The notes under the pieces were generated by a model, which was not told the origin of the DNA, ran no database searches, and saw only the letters and a list, made by a program, of their open reading frames with translations. This document shows positions 10,956 to 22,469 of a DNA stretch of 64,000 nt, one piece after another (position 1 is the stretch's first letter; the number at the start of each line of letters is the position of its first letter). The position numbers and the translations under genes were made by a program. The stretch is taken from assembly GCA_018907035.1 (NCBI GenBank), contig JACCIC010000005.1, forward strand, positions 1,787,001 to 1,851,000, read 5' to 3'. This DNA comes from Sycobia sp. Sy_11 (taxonomy: Eukaryota > Arthropoda > Insecta > Hymenoptera > Epichrysomallidae).

Positions 10956-12759
10956 TTATTTCCTATACCACACTTGTGCAGTTCTCATTCGTTTAATTTT
11001 TTTCTGCAACTGTAAAAACCCATAGAGAAGTGCTTCTGCCGACGGTGGACAGCCTGTAAAATATAAACGAAATTAATGCCTTCCGCTGCTATACCTGCTG
11101 TCATTCTGTCGCCTCGACCGTTTCACAATGCTAATCCTTAAATGTATCCCGGCATCGTGTTCCGCCTACCTGGCACGTAAATGTCGACGGGAATGATTCT
11201 GTCGCATCCTCTCACCACCGAGTAACTGTAGTGATAGTATCCGCCGCCGTTCGCGCAGCTACCCATCGACACCACCCATTTCGGCTCTGGCAACTGGTCG
11301 TATATCTTTCTCAGCGCTGGCGACATTTTGTTGGTCACCGTGCCGGCTATGATCATGACGTCGGCGTGCCTCGGCGAGGCACGGAACACAATCCCGAATC
11401 TGTCCATGTCGTAGCGCGGCGCGGCCATGTGCATCATTTCGACCGCGCAGCAGGCCAGTCCAAATGTCACGGGCCACAGCGAACCTGAAATATAGGCGAG
11501 CAGTAGTAATAATTGCCGTTTGGCCTGTTATTGGCTCGGTGTCCGCGGCAACGGCGTGCGGGCGAGTATAAGCGCGATTTTATTAGGTGTACAAATAAGT
11601 TTACGCCGTTTTGAAAAGATGGCGACACCAATAAGATAACATCGAAATTGTCAGCTGTAATAAGTCGCATAGTGTATGTTGACACCTGGAAACAGTATAA
11701 CCTTATAATAACTCTGACTTTTTGCTAACATCACTTAGTTTTCATCCTGTTCACATCGGCTACTCATAGATACATATGGTGATGTTAATTTGAGTGAAAG
11801 AAGTTGTCGGAAGTGGTTCCAAAAATTTAAAAGTTGTGATTTTAGTTTCTTTTTTGTCTGCTAATTTTGACCGATCGCGATAAATGTTCGGAAAGATAGA
11901 AGATTGACTGATACAGATCATATGATCGACCGAATTATAAAACTTTTGACCATTAATGGATTGTAACATGAGTCGCGCTTACCTTTCCTTCCCCAGTTGA
12001 TTAAATCATCGATTCTTGCCAAAGCGTATTCGGCTAAATTGCTCGTATTTTGAAACGGGCTGTAATTCCCTTTTACAAACGGCATACCATCGCCGCACGC
12101 CTCATTTTTCGCATTATTATTTTCCAAATCTTCTGACGCGGTTGCGAAATTATTGGCCCGTTCCGGAATTATTCGAATTTGGCAGCCCAAGGCATTGACG
12201 GTATTGTGCGTCAAGGTATTCAGACCCTGCTGAAGGCTGCCTGTAAAATTAACACGAATCGTTGGTGAATTTTTCGCGCGATGACGGAGACAAATCGATC
12301 CAAAAACTCGACACGATCGACAGTTAAGGAATTAACGATGAGAATAGAGATCAAACTATACTAAGAAATCTGTGAATTTATTTTCGATTTTCTTCTGTCA
12401 TACACGAATTCCATGCGTAAGTCCATGGATCAATTATTGTTTGGCGCAGTAGCGTTATTGTAAAGATATATCTAGTGAAACAAGCTCATACGTTATATAG
12501 TCTGGTTATAGCAGGTTATAGTCGTTGAAATCATTTGTCACAGTGACAAATGAAGTAACGAGACGTAACCTCAACTCCACGACTCATGAAGGCTGGACGC
12601 GAATGGATACAGAAGAGACCGAATTCTCATTTTCTTATCGAGTGGCAAAATAAGCAAGCGTTCAAATATATTTCTGAACCAGTCTGTACTATGTCTGTGG
12701 TAGCAAGCATTAAAGAAAGATCGGTGTAACTTACGATTCGATAATACGGAGCGCAACAT
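10956..12759 (-). CDS. NDUFS7: NADH:ubiquinone oxidoreductase subunit NDUFS7 (PSST/20-kDa, complex I)
   Basis: Nuclear gene for the mitochondrial complex I subunit that carries iron-sulfur cluster N2, the last carrier before ubiquinone. Exons (minus): 12735-12759, 11983-12240, 11170-11484, 10956-11053; all GT-AG and phase 1, giving 231 residues. Exon 1 encodes MLRSVLSN, a typical start of a mitochondrial presequence. Cluster ligands are visible: C106 and C107 (GLACCAVEM), C171 ([11 protein letters not shown]) and C201 ([10 protein letters not shown]). The C terminus [11 protein letters not shown]...WYRK is typical. Residues 10-75 are poorly conserved and Asn/Ala-rich; from SNLAEY onward the match to the family is clear. 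Intron 2 contains a mariner fossil. Exon 3 is markedly GC-richer than its flanks. It converges on the CAP gene with a 0.6-kb gap. Identification is very sure; the tiny first exon is slightly less so. Confidence 0.95.
11581..11945 (+). mobile_element. Decayed mariner element inside NDUFS7 intron 2
   Basis: A mariner-like inverted-repeat start TTAGGTGTACAAATAAGTTT begins at 11583 after a TA. Further in, 11772-11849 is an open stretch whose translation [10 protein letters not shown]...WFQKFKS is the helix-turn-helix region of a mariner transposase. Sequence on both sides is frameshifted and the catalytic domain is missing, so only the 5' end survives. It is antisense to the host gene. The right edge is approximate. 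Confidence 0.78.
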
Positions 12760-13344
12760 GGTCCTCTGTATCTTGGCCTCTTTTTGTTTTTATCGACAGA
12801 GTGAGAGCCGCGACGATTTTTGATTACGATTTCTGCCTGCTGTTCGACATAACCAATAATAGATCAATGATTTCAAGTGTGCAGAAACATTTGACGATAC
12901 ACGAATATAGATATAATTAATGTGTATCAGTATACATCATCTATATTCTTAAGGATAATGTAGTTCTTGATTCCAATAAGGAAAAATAGAAAATATTCAC
13001 GTATTACATTTCTGGCATTGGCAATAAGTAAATTCGATTAAAGTAGACTAGATCGTGCGTCGAGACAATCTGTCTATTAAGGCCTCGTTAATATAGCTTT
13101 AGATAGAAACTTTTTCAATATGTGCTGTACAATATATTATTTTACCTTTAATTATCCTTGCAAATATAAAGTAACTCTCCTGCATATAAAAGTAAATATA
13201 TACGCCAATCGCTTGAGTATCAAAAATTCATACTATTGTGTTTTTCATAATTACATACATTATGTTAACTTATGCATTTCAGCATTTTCTGCTTTTCTTT
13301 GGGGAGAATATCGTAATTGCCGAAACGATCGTCAGAGATAAAAG
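12760..13344. other. Upstream flank of NDUFS7
   Basis: Presumed promoter side of NDUFS7. AT-rich after about 12850; no second gene, so this is not an obvious bidirectional promoter. Confidence 0.4.
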
Positions 13345-13832
13345 TCTCTCAATATTGTGAAACTGTTTTAATTTAATTTAATGCTTTGAATGTGATTAGA
13401 ATTTGATTTTTGAAATTTCATTCAATATTAATTTATACAAATAGATATTATAAAAAAAATACAAATCAAAGTGTACTCTTAGACTCCTTCGTAGTTCGAT
13501 CTATTTTTCTGAATTCGATAGTAATGGAGCAGGTGAACTGAAACAGCGCCTTATGATTTTAGCTTTTCGCCGAAAGATCGGCTAGGTGGGCGTCACCCTG
13601 AAATTTCTCATCGACTCACTTTCTCGTCACCGGTTGTGGGCCATCGCTGCGAAATTGAAAATTCATCGGAACGAAAATGTCTATTTCTATGGTCTAGACG
13701 ATACGAGCTGTATCAAAGGAAGGGCTCTAATAATTACGTCGAGTCAGCGTGGCAAATAAAATTATTTTATTGCCTAATCTTAGGATACCCTTGGACTCGC
13801 AGATTTTGAAACTGTTCTAGTAGCGTATTGTG
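13345..13832 (+). repeat. Dispersed repeat R2, copy A
   Basis: Same orientation as 31148-31608, about 90 percent identical by eye over the core from GACTCCTTCGTAGTTCGATC (13482) to about 13780, with an AT-rich leader (TTTAATGCTTTGAATGT). Both copies keep two small potential hairpins: GCCGA-AAGA-TCGGC and GGTG-GGCGT-CACC. No ORF or terminal repeat is seen. It may be a mobile-element fragment or part of a duplicated segment. Confidence 0.8.
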
Positions 13833-13918
13833 ATTCCAAGATAAAGTCTAAGATCGCCATTCACGTTACATAGAGAGCAGCGCGAATGAGCTGAAACCTT
13901 ATAATAAACATCCGATAA

Positions 13919-13921
<3 letters not shown>

Positions 13922-13965
<44 letters not shown>
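13922..13965. repeat. (AT)n microsatellite
   Basis: About 44 bp of TA repeat. Confidence 0.97.
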
Positions 13966-13967
<2 letters not shown>

Positions 13968-15542
13968 TATATACGCAAATGAACACAATACATTTATGTT
14001 ATAATAAAAAGATACATATGTAGAGCACTCGTATGCTTCGAACAATCAATTTAATCCTTGTCTTAATATTGTGCAATCAATATAATATATGCACGTATTA
14101 GATATATCAAGGATACCTTTCATTTTGTAATTTTCATGTTACACTTTAACGATCGTAAAGTGATTTTTCATTTCATCAATATTACAGCTGTAGATCATAG
14201 TCATTCTTTCATAGTCACCCGCAATTTCATCATGTTTTTTTTATCCATGATAAAAACGTACAGCAAGAACACGTGGCTGGTCAGTTAGGATTAAGGATAG
14301 ACTGCGACAAGCTTGATGACAAATTTCCTCGAGATCGGGCGAGGAATCTCCGATTACGTTCCAAACGAGTTTTGGAAATTTGCAAGACTCTAAAAAATCA
14401 TTCATTTCCATGATACGTTACTTTCTCATTTGCAAGTATATAGTATTTTCCTTTAGTGAATTTGGATTTACCGTGTAGTATAGGACATATTTTTTAATGA
14501 AAGTCGCTATGTTAAAAGTATTAAATTCAAAGAAAAAAGTTACACTTCAAGCAATAGATATATAATTGACACACGTTCGTAAATTGAGAATTTTTAACAG
14601 AATTTACACACGCTAGGACAATCCTAATAAATATTTATTTATTAGTTTATTATTTTTAAAAATTAAAAATTGTACTTATATTAACTGTTTTGAATTACAT
14701 TAATAAATATTTTTATCGGTCTTACAGTATTTATATTAAAAATAACAATAACTTATGGAGGTTCTTTTGAAATTGATATATGTTCGTTTTCATAGTGAAA
14801 AAGAAATAAGAATATGTTCTCTCTTTCTGTCATGTTTAAACGTTTTTTTCAGTAAATTCTACGATATCGTACTAAAACTTCTGATTATACAAATTTTATT
14901 AATTAGCTGGATCCGCCACCGGCCCACTTTGCATCTAAGCGGAGTTGACTCCCTCAATATCCGTCCAATCCGGTGAACAGAATATTCTTGTTCGATTACT
15001 CTCGCGCGGAGCGGTGAAAGAAGACGTTTCAAGCGGGCAAATTTTGAACGCTCGCCAGATTACTCGATGACGAGTTATTTTTTAATCACATACGATAACG
15101 AAGGTATTAAGCCAAAAGACTTTTTGTATTTATTTCACTGTAGTGTACTTATCCATGCTTATCTTATTATAATATTATAGAATTGTAAGTATCGAAAAGA
15201 ACTTCAACGATTGTTCTTAATAATATTAAAATAATTCCATTAAATATATAATTGACTTCCGGCCATTTATCTATTTTGAAGCGGCACCTTTGTACACAAA
15301 AAAGTGACACACGAAACTCTTCACACCATATATATATATATATATAATTACCCTCGCGTGTCTGCTTTAACCGCGCTTGAAGCGTGCCGCCTCAGAAAAT
15401 GAAGCTCACCAACACATATATTGCACCTGAAGCTGGGTCCGTAAACTTGAAAATAGATTATAGTATAGAAAAGAGCCACAGCCGCCGCCACTTCGTCCTA
15501 ACGTGAGCGAGTAGCGGACTAATGCGCGAGGAGGGGGTGAGG
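13966..15542. other. AT-rich gene-free DNA
   Basis: No gene recognised. An R3 repeat start lies at 14697-14745. A GC-richer stretch begins near 15360 and leads into the purine array at 15543. Confidence 0.5.
14697..14745 (+). repeat. Repeat R3, short fragment
   Basis: Carries only the left edge of R3 (AATATTTTTATCGGTCTTAC, then AGTATTTATATTAA), matching the starts of the copies at 22470 and 36938. Confidence 0.65.
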
Positions 15543-15546
15543 GAGA

Positions 15547-15593
<47 letters not shown>
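15543..15593. repeat. (GA)n microsatellite
   Basis: About 50 bp GA repeat in a GC-rich patch. Confidence 0.97.
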
Positions 15594-15595
<2 letters not shown>

Positions 15596-16070
15596 TATAA
15601 TTTGAACGGGCAAGTATGGGAGTAGCCTGCTCCATTCGACGTACTCGCGAAAGCTCGCGATCTCGTATACTAGCAGTAAGGTGCAATAATTAAAAATTCA
15701 CCGACAGGGCGTGAATTCTAATATAGATGGTGAACTTGTGATGGGCAGCTGCAGGGGGAGCGCTTCTGTCCCGCGCATATAATTCGCGGGTGTGCTCGTA
15801 GGTGCAACGGGCAGAATTCGGTCGGGGATCAGGATATGTCAATTATACGCAGGCGTGGGTCGAGATCTCTTTCCTTCGCTTCTCTCTCCCTCTTCCTCCC
15901 TCCCTCCCCTCCCTCTCTCTCACTCTCCTCTCTCTCTCTCTCTCTTTCTCCCGCACAGATTAGAAAAGGACTAGGAGTCCAAAAGAATTACGGCTGTCTC
16001 AATCGACTCTTCTTACGAAGATAAGCACTATTCCGAATTGCCCCAAAAAATCAGCGGCGTTTCGGCACTC

Positions 16071-16098
16071 GATGAACGACGATAAACCGTCGTTCATC
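16071..16098. other. Perfect 11-bp hairpin
   Basis: GATGAACGACG at 16071-16081 is exactly complementary to CGTCGTTCATC at 16088-16098 with the 6-nt loop ATAAAC. The neighbourhood gives no clue to function. Confidence 0.8.
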
Positions 16099-16624
16099 TA
16101 CACTGACTCTTCGTGCACGCGTATTCTTTTGACGAAGCGTTACAACAGTTGCTTAATTCTCATCGGGCGCTCAGAGCAAGCGTCTTTTACATCGTCGTAT
16201 TATTGAAGGGTGATGATCTCCGTACGAGGGATCTTCTTACCCCCTTCAAGACGTCTCTAACATTAAGAAAATTCGCTATTTTATGATAATAACGCTTGAC
16301 TCAGTCGTGCGTAAGTTTCTCTTCTTTAAAAGAGTGCTGAGAGAAATTTCGAAAGAGTTTAGTTTAAAAAAAGAGTGAGTGAGAGTGTGTTTAATTATTC
16401 ATTTCATCATTCATCTCATGGACTGATAGAATGAAAATGTATTCGATTATGTTTGTATGCTTATAGTTTATTTATACTTTTTTATGGGTAAGTTAAGGAT
16501 TCCATTTTATATTCTGCCACCGTTAAAATTACCTTCGATATTGTAAAATTAAGGATAACCTTAAACACATTGATTTGTTATAATACTATTTATTTGCCAA
16601 AGTTTCGGCTGTCGATGATCGTGC

Positions 16625-16626
<2 letters not shown>

Positions 16627-16672
<46 letters not shown>
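16627..16672. repeat. (AT)n microsatellite
   Basis: About 46 bp TA repeat. Confidence 0.97.
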
Positions 16673-16675
<3 letters not shown>

Positions 16676-17351
16676 TTATTTAATAAATTTCTACATTTAG
16701 TGTTTATGAAAATAATGATTATTAAATTTATGTCTACAAATTCTTCAATGAAACAAAAAGTTTTATAAAATTAACTTCAAAGCGAAAATTTAAATACTGC
16801 GCTTTTATTTCTCACCGGAAATTCACAATTTTATAACTGCTCTGGGCGACTCCGTACTAATTAAAAAGATTCAAATTCAGCACATGTGTAATCTTTTCGT
16901 TTTCGCATAAAAACTTTTACGCTAAAAAACAAAACACCCAGCACTTTTATTTGTTAACTCTTTTATCGTCGCATACATTCTGTAACAGTGGAGATTCTTC
17001 CGATTTTCCTTTTTTTTCTATTTTTATAGTTGTATTTCCATACCACATTAGGCGCCGAGTGAATTTTCAAAATTTTCTATAAAATATAAATAATATAGAA
17101 TTTTAACAAATAGATTCAATTATGGTGTATTAAACTTATCTCATTTTTGGAATATATTAGTAATATATTAAACGAGCTTCAGTGATATATTGATAATCCT
17201 GACTTACTACATTATTATATACATATATTTTTTTCACATTAATTTTGCATTTTATTGAGGAAATATCTTATGCAACAATTAAGTAAAAAAAAATATAATT
17301 TATTATACTATTTTGCATCAAATTAATTTTAATCGTATTAAAATAAATACA

Positions 17352-17353
<2 letters not shown>

Positions 17354-17399
<46 letters not shown>

Positions 17400-18849
17400 T
17401 TTCTTAGCTTTTTGCCACTCCCCCCTTCTCTCACCGTATTCAGAGCTCGAATGCTGGCGGTCCCGTCGGCGGGACGACGCTTTACCGAGTCCGATGACCG
17501 AAATGTCTCTATTGCGCAAAGTGCCGTGCCCTCGTCGCCGCCAGCGAGTTTACTGCGCAAGGGGCAGAACCTGACTTGGTCCTGGCCTCCACCGTCGGGG
17601 CTACTTTCGCGAGGAGACCGATTAAACGAGATTCGAGACCACGAGCCAGTGCCGCGAATGGCACAACGAACAAAGAACGAAAAAAAAAAAAAAAAAAAAA
17701 AAAAAAAACGAAGGCGCCTACAGCGGCTTTTTGAGTCCGACAATCGATTATCGGGCCAACGAGACGAGACGAAATTCCGCCCGATCAACGGAATTCTAAA
17801 GGATGCAGGCGAGAATGCAGTCGAGACGAGCGAATATTATTGACTTTAGTGGTCCCGATAAAATCCAGCGAATTCAAAATCGGAATTTTCGGCGGACGCG
17901 TAATTACGTTGCTTTGTCGCAAATATATAATTCGTGCAGTTCGGCGACGTATATATATATATATATATAGCACTTGTCCTAGCGCCCGATCCCGTGTCGT
18001 TGCTGGGCCGCCCGGCGAATGAAATAATGCAATGGAACAGAAATAATGATGAGAGACCGGGCGGGGTGGGAAGATACGGCGACGATGCAGCGAGTGCGGC
18101 GGCACTGGCTTTCCGCCGTGGCAAAGCCGTGGGCGGCTCGGGCGTCTCTCGGGGACCGGCGCGTTTGTCCCACGGCCAGACGGACAATATGCGCCCCGCA
18201 GGTGCGGGGGAAAATTTCGTAATGCCGGAGAGACGGCCCGCGAGGTGCGCGCGTAAGTCATTACGTATAGGAGCAGTCTATTGTTCTTGTTTTGTTTTGT
18301 TTATTTTTTTTTTTGTTTTTTGTATTTTCGCAATTGTATTTTCTTGCTTCGATTGCGAATATCAAATAGATTACATATATATTTATTTGTTCGACCGCTT
18401 TGAAACGGAAAAAAAAATCTTGTCGATCGGTGAGATAAGAGGCGGTGACGCAGTCCGTACCGCTGTTATCGGCATGCTTGATTGTCGGGTCCGACGATAT
18501 CACCGTGACGCTCGGCTCGATCGGCAAACGGTCAAATTCGTGAATAAGTTTCGAGATTTACGGTGGAGGGGACGTATACTCGCGCATTCGCATTCTTTTC
18601 GAGTCGAAATTGTTTAACGGTAGGCTGCTTTTATTATTATTTTCAAAATCAACAAAAGTGCGCTGTTTAAGGTGGTGCCGAAAATTGCTTTGTCGATTGG
18701 TCGATAGCTCGCGGCGCAATGCTTGAACAAATATTGGCAATAAAAGGACGCATAAGTATACGAACGGATTGGTCGTATGCTGGTAATAAGTGAAATTGGG
18801 CGCGATTCCCACATCCTTGATAGAGGTGAACGGGAAATCGGCCCCCCAC
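17354..18849. other. GC-rich island with simple repeats
   Basis: Starts with (CT)n at 17354-17402, includes a 29-nt A run (17680-17708), (AT)n at 17949-17969 and T runs near 18305. Long open frames here (for example 17934-18617) are low in complexity and match no family, so I do not call a gene. Confidence 0.5.
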
Positions 18850-19510
18850 CCATATCATGGAAAAAAAATGCAATGACTCGCCTACGTTATAGAAAAACAA
18901 TAGATTCACCTTCACCCGTGGCAGAGAAAAGGAGGAGCCTATCCCGCCTCTAACGGTCGAGGTCGAACTATACCCTCATCCGTGTCACAGAAAAAGAACG
19001 CCGTCGCGGAAGAAAGGAGAATTACGGGGCTTCGTCTCTGCCGCGCAAAAAATGAAGGAACCGACCTCGTTTCTGTCTTATAAATACAAGACGATCCAAG
19101 ATCGCCCGTCAGACACGGGTGGGAGACATTTGTGTCGTTGTCGCAGGAGTAGCGGTTAATACGGACGGGACAGAGCCAATTACGCCTTCGATAGAGAAAA
19201 AGGAGATCCAGCTTTTTCGCTATCGCAGAAAAGCTTGAATCGATCCTCGCATCAGCCGTATTAAAAGGCGAGACTTGCTCTCACATTTGTCAAAGAAAAT
19301 GGGGGAGAAACATCTTTCATCTATTGTAAAAAGTTTGGACCAGCAGCCTTGTCTATCGTAAAAAATCGTGAAATCCCCTTTGAATTGCGACACGAAAAAA
19401 ACATCGAATCACTATGGTTACTTCTATAGAAAAAAGGGGGATGCTACATCGTCGAAGTCTCTGTCCCAATAAAAAGGGGACTACGCTTTCTCCCAAGCTT
19501 CTGTCGAATT
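18850..19510. repeat. Degenerate tandem array, period about 33 bp
   Basis: A loose unit resembling [C/T]T[G/A]TCG[C/T]AGAAAAAGG[G/A]G, followed by about 15 variable bases, recurs near 18883, 18920, 18982, 19003, 19040, 19074, 19133, 19190, 19222, 19255, 19289, 19326, 19358, 19394, 19426 and 19463. Steps cluster at 32-37 bp or about twice that. Units have diverged strongly and lengths vary, so frames are not kept; no coding sequence is implied. Confidence 0.6.
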
Positions 19511-19787
19511 CGTATAGTTTACCTCTACTCGATTTTTCGAAGTGTATGTAAAGCTATCCTGTTAGAAAGACAATGTACGCGCGGGCGTTTCGTAGAAATG
19601 GAAGAGGAAAGAGCATTTTTTCCCCAATACCGACGAACGACGCTTAATTAGCCGTGCTAATCGTCGATTTTTTGCAAGCAACGTACTTTGGAGAAAGAAC
19701 CGCAATGCGGTAATTAATGTACTTGCAGTTCACGAATTGAAACGAAAGCGAGCCGAGCGCGATCGCGCGGACTTCAACGGTACAATA

Positions 19788-20031
19788 CACTGAAAAAAAT
19801 ATTTTCCAATATCAAGTAAATATTTACTTGTTTTGTACCAAATAAATCATTTTCTTAAATTAAGAAAATATTCACTAGATTTAAGAGTACGTGATTTGAT
19901 TCAAGCGAATTCTTCTTGCATTAAGTAAATACTTCCTTGATTTAAGAAGATGCTTTCTCAATTTCAGAAAATAGTTTACTTGGTACAAAACAAGAAAATA
20001 TTTACTTGATAATAGATGTTTCTTCTCAGTG
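19788..20031. mobile_element. Foldback MITE with TA target duplication
   Basis: 244 bp starting CACTG and ending CAGTG, flanked by TA on both sides (19786-19787, 20032-20033). The two halves are long imperfect inverted repeats: ATCAAGTAAATATTTACTTG and TTTTGTACCAA on the left correspond to CAAGAAAATATTTACTTGAT and TTGGTACAAAA on the right. No coding capacity. The TA duplication suggests mobilisation by a Tc1/mariner-type transposase. Confidence 0.85.
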
Positions 20032-20228
20032 TAGAAGGAACTTATCGTGAACGACGGAGAGTATCCGAATTCAGTACAATTTAGCCACGTGTATTATAGT
20101 TTCTATATTAGCGGAATTTTTAAAAGGTCACGGGACTGATCGATCTGCACTTTACTGCCGTCAGTGATTCTCAGTCATCCCCCGCATGCGGATATAAAGA
20201 AACCAATTATTGTAAGAGTTCAAGATAT

Positions 20229-20229
20229 G

Positions 20230-20275
<46 letters not shown>
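20229..20275. repeat. (AT)n microsatellite at mariner edge
   Basis: About 47 bp TA repeat directly abutting the 3' end of the mariner remnant. Confidence 0.97.
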
Positions 20276-20277
<2 letters not shown>

Positions 20278-20962
20278 CTGTGTACAAATATGAGTAAGAC
20301 TTTATTTATAACTTTTAAAATCTTCATTGCTTTTTCTAAATCTAATTCATATCCCTCAAAGTAACTCCTCCCCCCCCCCGAATGCAATGCAACTATGCCA
20401 AACCATTTTCCAATTTTCAAAACAATTTTTATACTCGTATTCCGCAATGGCCATCAGTTCCACCTTCGATTCGGTTTCTATTTCTCTCAATCGAATCCAA
20501 ACCGTCTCGCCGAAGTCGTCTTTTGAGTTAGCTGAACAGCCAAAAATCACACGGTGCTAAATCAGGCGAGCACGGTGGTTGCGGAACGATATTGATTGAA
20601 TTTTTGGCGAAAAGGTTCACGTAACATCAATGCAGTGTGAGCCGGTGCATTATCGCGATGCAAAACCCCAGAGCGGTCTTTCCATAAATCTGGCCTTTTG
20701 AGACGAATAGCTTCGCGCAAACGACGCATAGCACTCAAATCATATTCTTTGTTAACCGTTTGGCCGATTGGAAGGAATTCGTAATGCACCACGCCATGAT
20801 AATCGAAGAACAAAGTGAGCATAACCTTGATTTTTCAACGACTTTGACGCGATTTTTTCGATCTTTGGCACGATATTCGCCTTTGACATGATATTCACTC
20901 GATTGATCGGTTGCTTCTAGATCGTAAGCGTAGACCCAAGTCTCATCTCCAATAAATTTATG
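20275..20962 (-). mobile_element. Mariner transposon remnant, frameshifted transposase
   Basis: Minus-strand transposase pieces in order: GDETWVYAYD near 20955-20920, LTLFFDYHGVVHYEF and HRDNAPAH in the open segment 20562-20822, PQPPCSPDLAPCDFW around 20585-20535 in another frame, then a C terminus ending FEGYELDLEK near 20350. The three aspartates of the DD34D catalytic triad are all visible, but at least two frameshifts separate them and the DNA-binding N terminus is absent, so it is dead. The left edge GTGTACAAATATGAGT resembles the inverted repeat of the mariner fossil at 11583, suggesting the same family. Confidence 0.9.
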
Positions 20963-21427
20963 AATATATATGTATATTATACTATATATGAATACTCATT
21001 ATGAATAGAAGAAACATTGTTGTGTATACAGTGCAGTCGCAAATTTGATCACTAATAATTTTACTCGATGCACGCGCTGGGCCGGCAGTGTAACCAAACA
21101 GACCGTCGTGAATCGAGAAATGCTTTCTCCCAAGAACTTTGATAGGGCCTTGACACGTCAGCCGACCATAAATCCATTTCGGGCTCGACGATCGGAGCGC
21201 GAGCGTTTAAACATATGTAACATATACGTATATATAGTATTAATGTAAACCCGTTCTTGAGAGTCACGGCGAACGTTTATAAGCGCCAATCGTATATATA
21301 TATATATTGTCCCGGATTTACCTTCACTCTATCTATATACTGGGCTGTAGGAAATGTGCTCGATAATCATGTAATAACTCGATACGTCGGATACGTTACG
21401 AGCGCAAATAAATCGTAAATTAATACA

Positions 21428-21431
<4 letters not shown>

Positions 21432-21480
<49 letters not shown>
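21432..21480. repeat. (CA)n microsatellite
   Basis: About 49 bp CA repeat. Confidence 0.97.
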
Positions 21481-21481
<1 letters not shown>

Positions 21482-21896
21482 CAATTTAATTTAATCGCAC
21501 TGCGCATGAATGTAAAGACGGCGGCGAAAATGATTTATCCATTGTTTCTTGCCCCCTCGCTGAAAATAACCTATTTCTATAGCGGTGACCGAGCGAAATC
21601 CATGCGCTGCGCGTGCGCGTACATTATATCCACATGAGGAAATGGCTTTTTAAGCACGCCTTTTATCCCCGCCGTTTCTGGAGCTAACGCGCCGATCCCA
21701 CGCGCGTATCTACACGCAGCGCGAACGACTGCGGCCGAAATTTTCTGCTGCGGCTTTGTATAATTGCAGGTAGGAGAGAGAAAAAGAAGAGAGAGAGAGA
21801 GAGAGAGAGGAAAAGAGGGGGCTAATCCCGGTGGACCCGGTAATTATCTCTTCGCCAATTACTAGAATGTCGAAACGCACTAAAGAAAGAGCGAGT

Positions 21897-21946
<50 letters not shown>
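21897..21946. repeat. (GA)n microsatellite
   Basis: About 50 bp GA repeat with one interruption. Confidence 0.96.
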
Positions 21947-21950
<4 letters not shown>

Positions 21951-22469
21951 CGAGACGCACTCGCGCAAATGTTTTTCTTGCGCACTTATGTCGGTTCGTT
22001 TTCTATGCTCCCTCCTCCTCTCTCTCTCTCTCTCTCTCTTTCTTTAATTATGCTGTCAATCTGTATTTTCTTATTTTGTAATCTATATATACATTATTTT
22101 GTATTGCCCCAGATACACCTACTTTATGCACCTGTCCAAATTGAGGGATGGCTGGATCGAGTGCCCGTAACTTACTCTAAACGTGTGATTTTTCATTTTA
22201 TTCTTTATTTACTTTTTTCACTTTTATCCCCACCTATACTGTAAGATTTAAATTTGGTTACGTTTTATTTGCGTTATATATTGTTCGTATTATACAATCG
22301 TATTATAAGCGGTTCTCTTTAACTTTACGACCGGTTCAACGTATCGTACGCCGTCTACGATAAAACTCACTTTTACCGTAAAATTTCACAGTGTTGTACT
22401 TACTTCGATTATAGTGTTGTTTAATAATTTCGATAATTTATCGGGACACTTGGTAGAAAATTCTTGTAT

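Larger units (their letters stand above)
15594..17353. other. Gene-free DNA with pyrimidine tract, hairpin and (AT)n
   Basis: Holds a CT/TCCC-rich tract (15862-15952), a perfect hairpin (16071-16098) and an (AT)n array (16627-16672). The rest is AT-rich and unrecognised. Confidence 0.5.
20963..22469. other. Gene-free DNA with microsatellites
   Basis: (CA)n at 21432-21480, GA arrays at 21787-21811 and 21897-21946, (CT)n at 22019-22040. No gene recognised. Confidence 0.55.

Noticed and set aside
11231..11488. Open frames antisense and out of frame to NDUFS7 exon 3
   Set aside because: Shadows of the strongly conserved coding exon on the minus strand.
17934..18617. 227-codon plus-strand open frame
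   Set aside because: Contains translated (AT)n and poly-T and matches no known protein.
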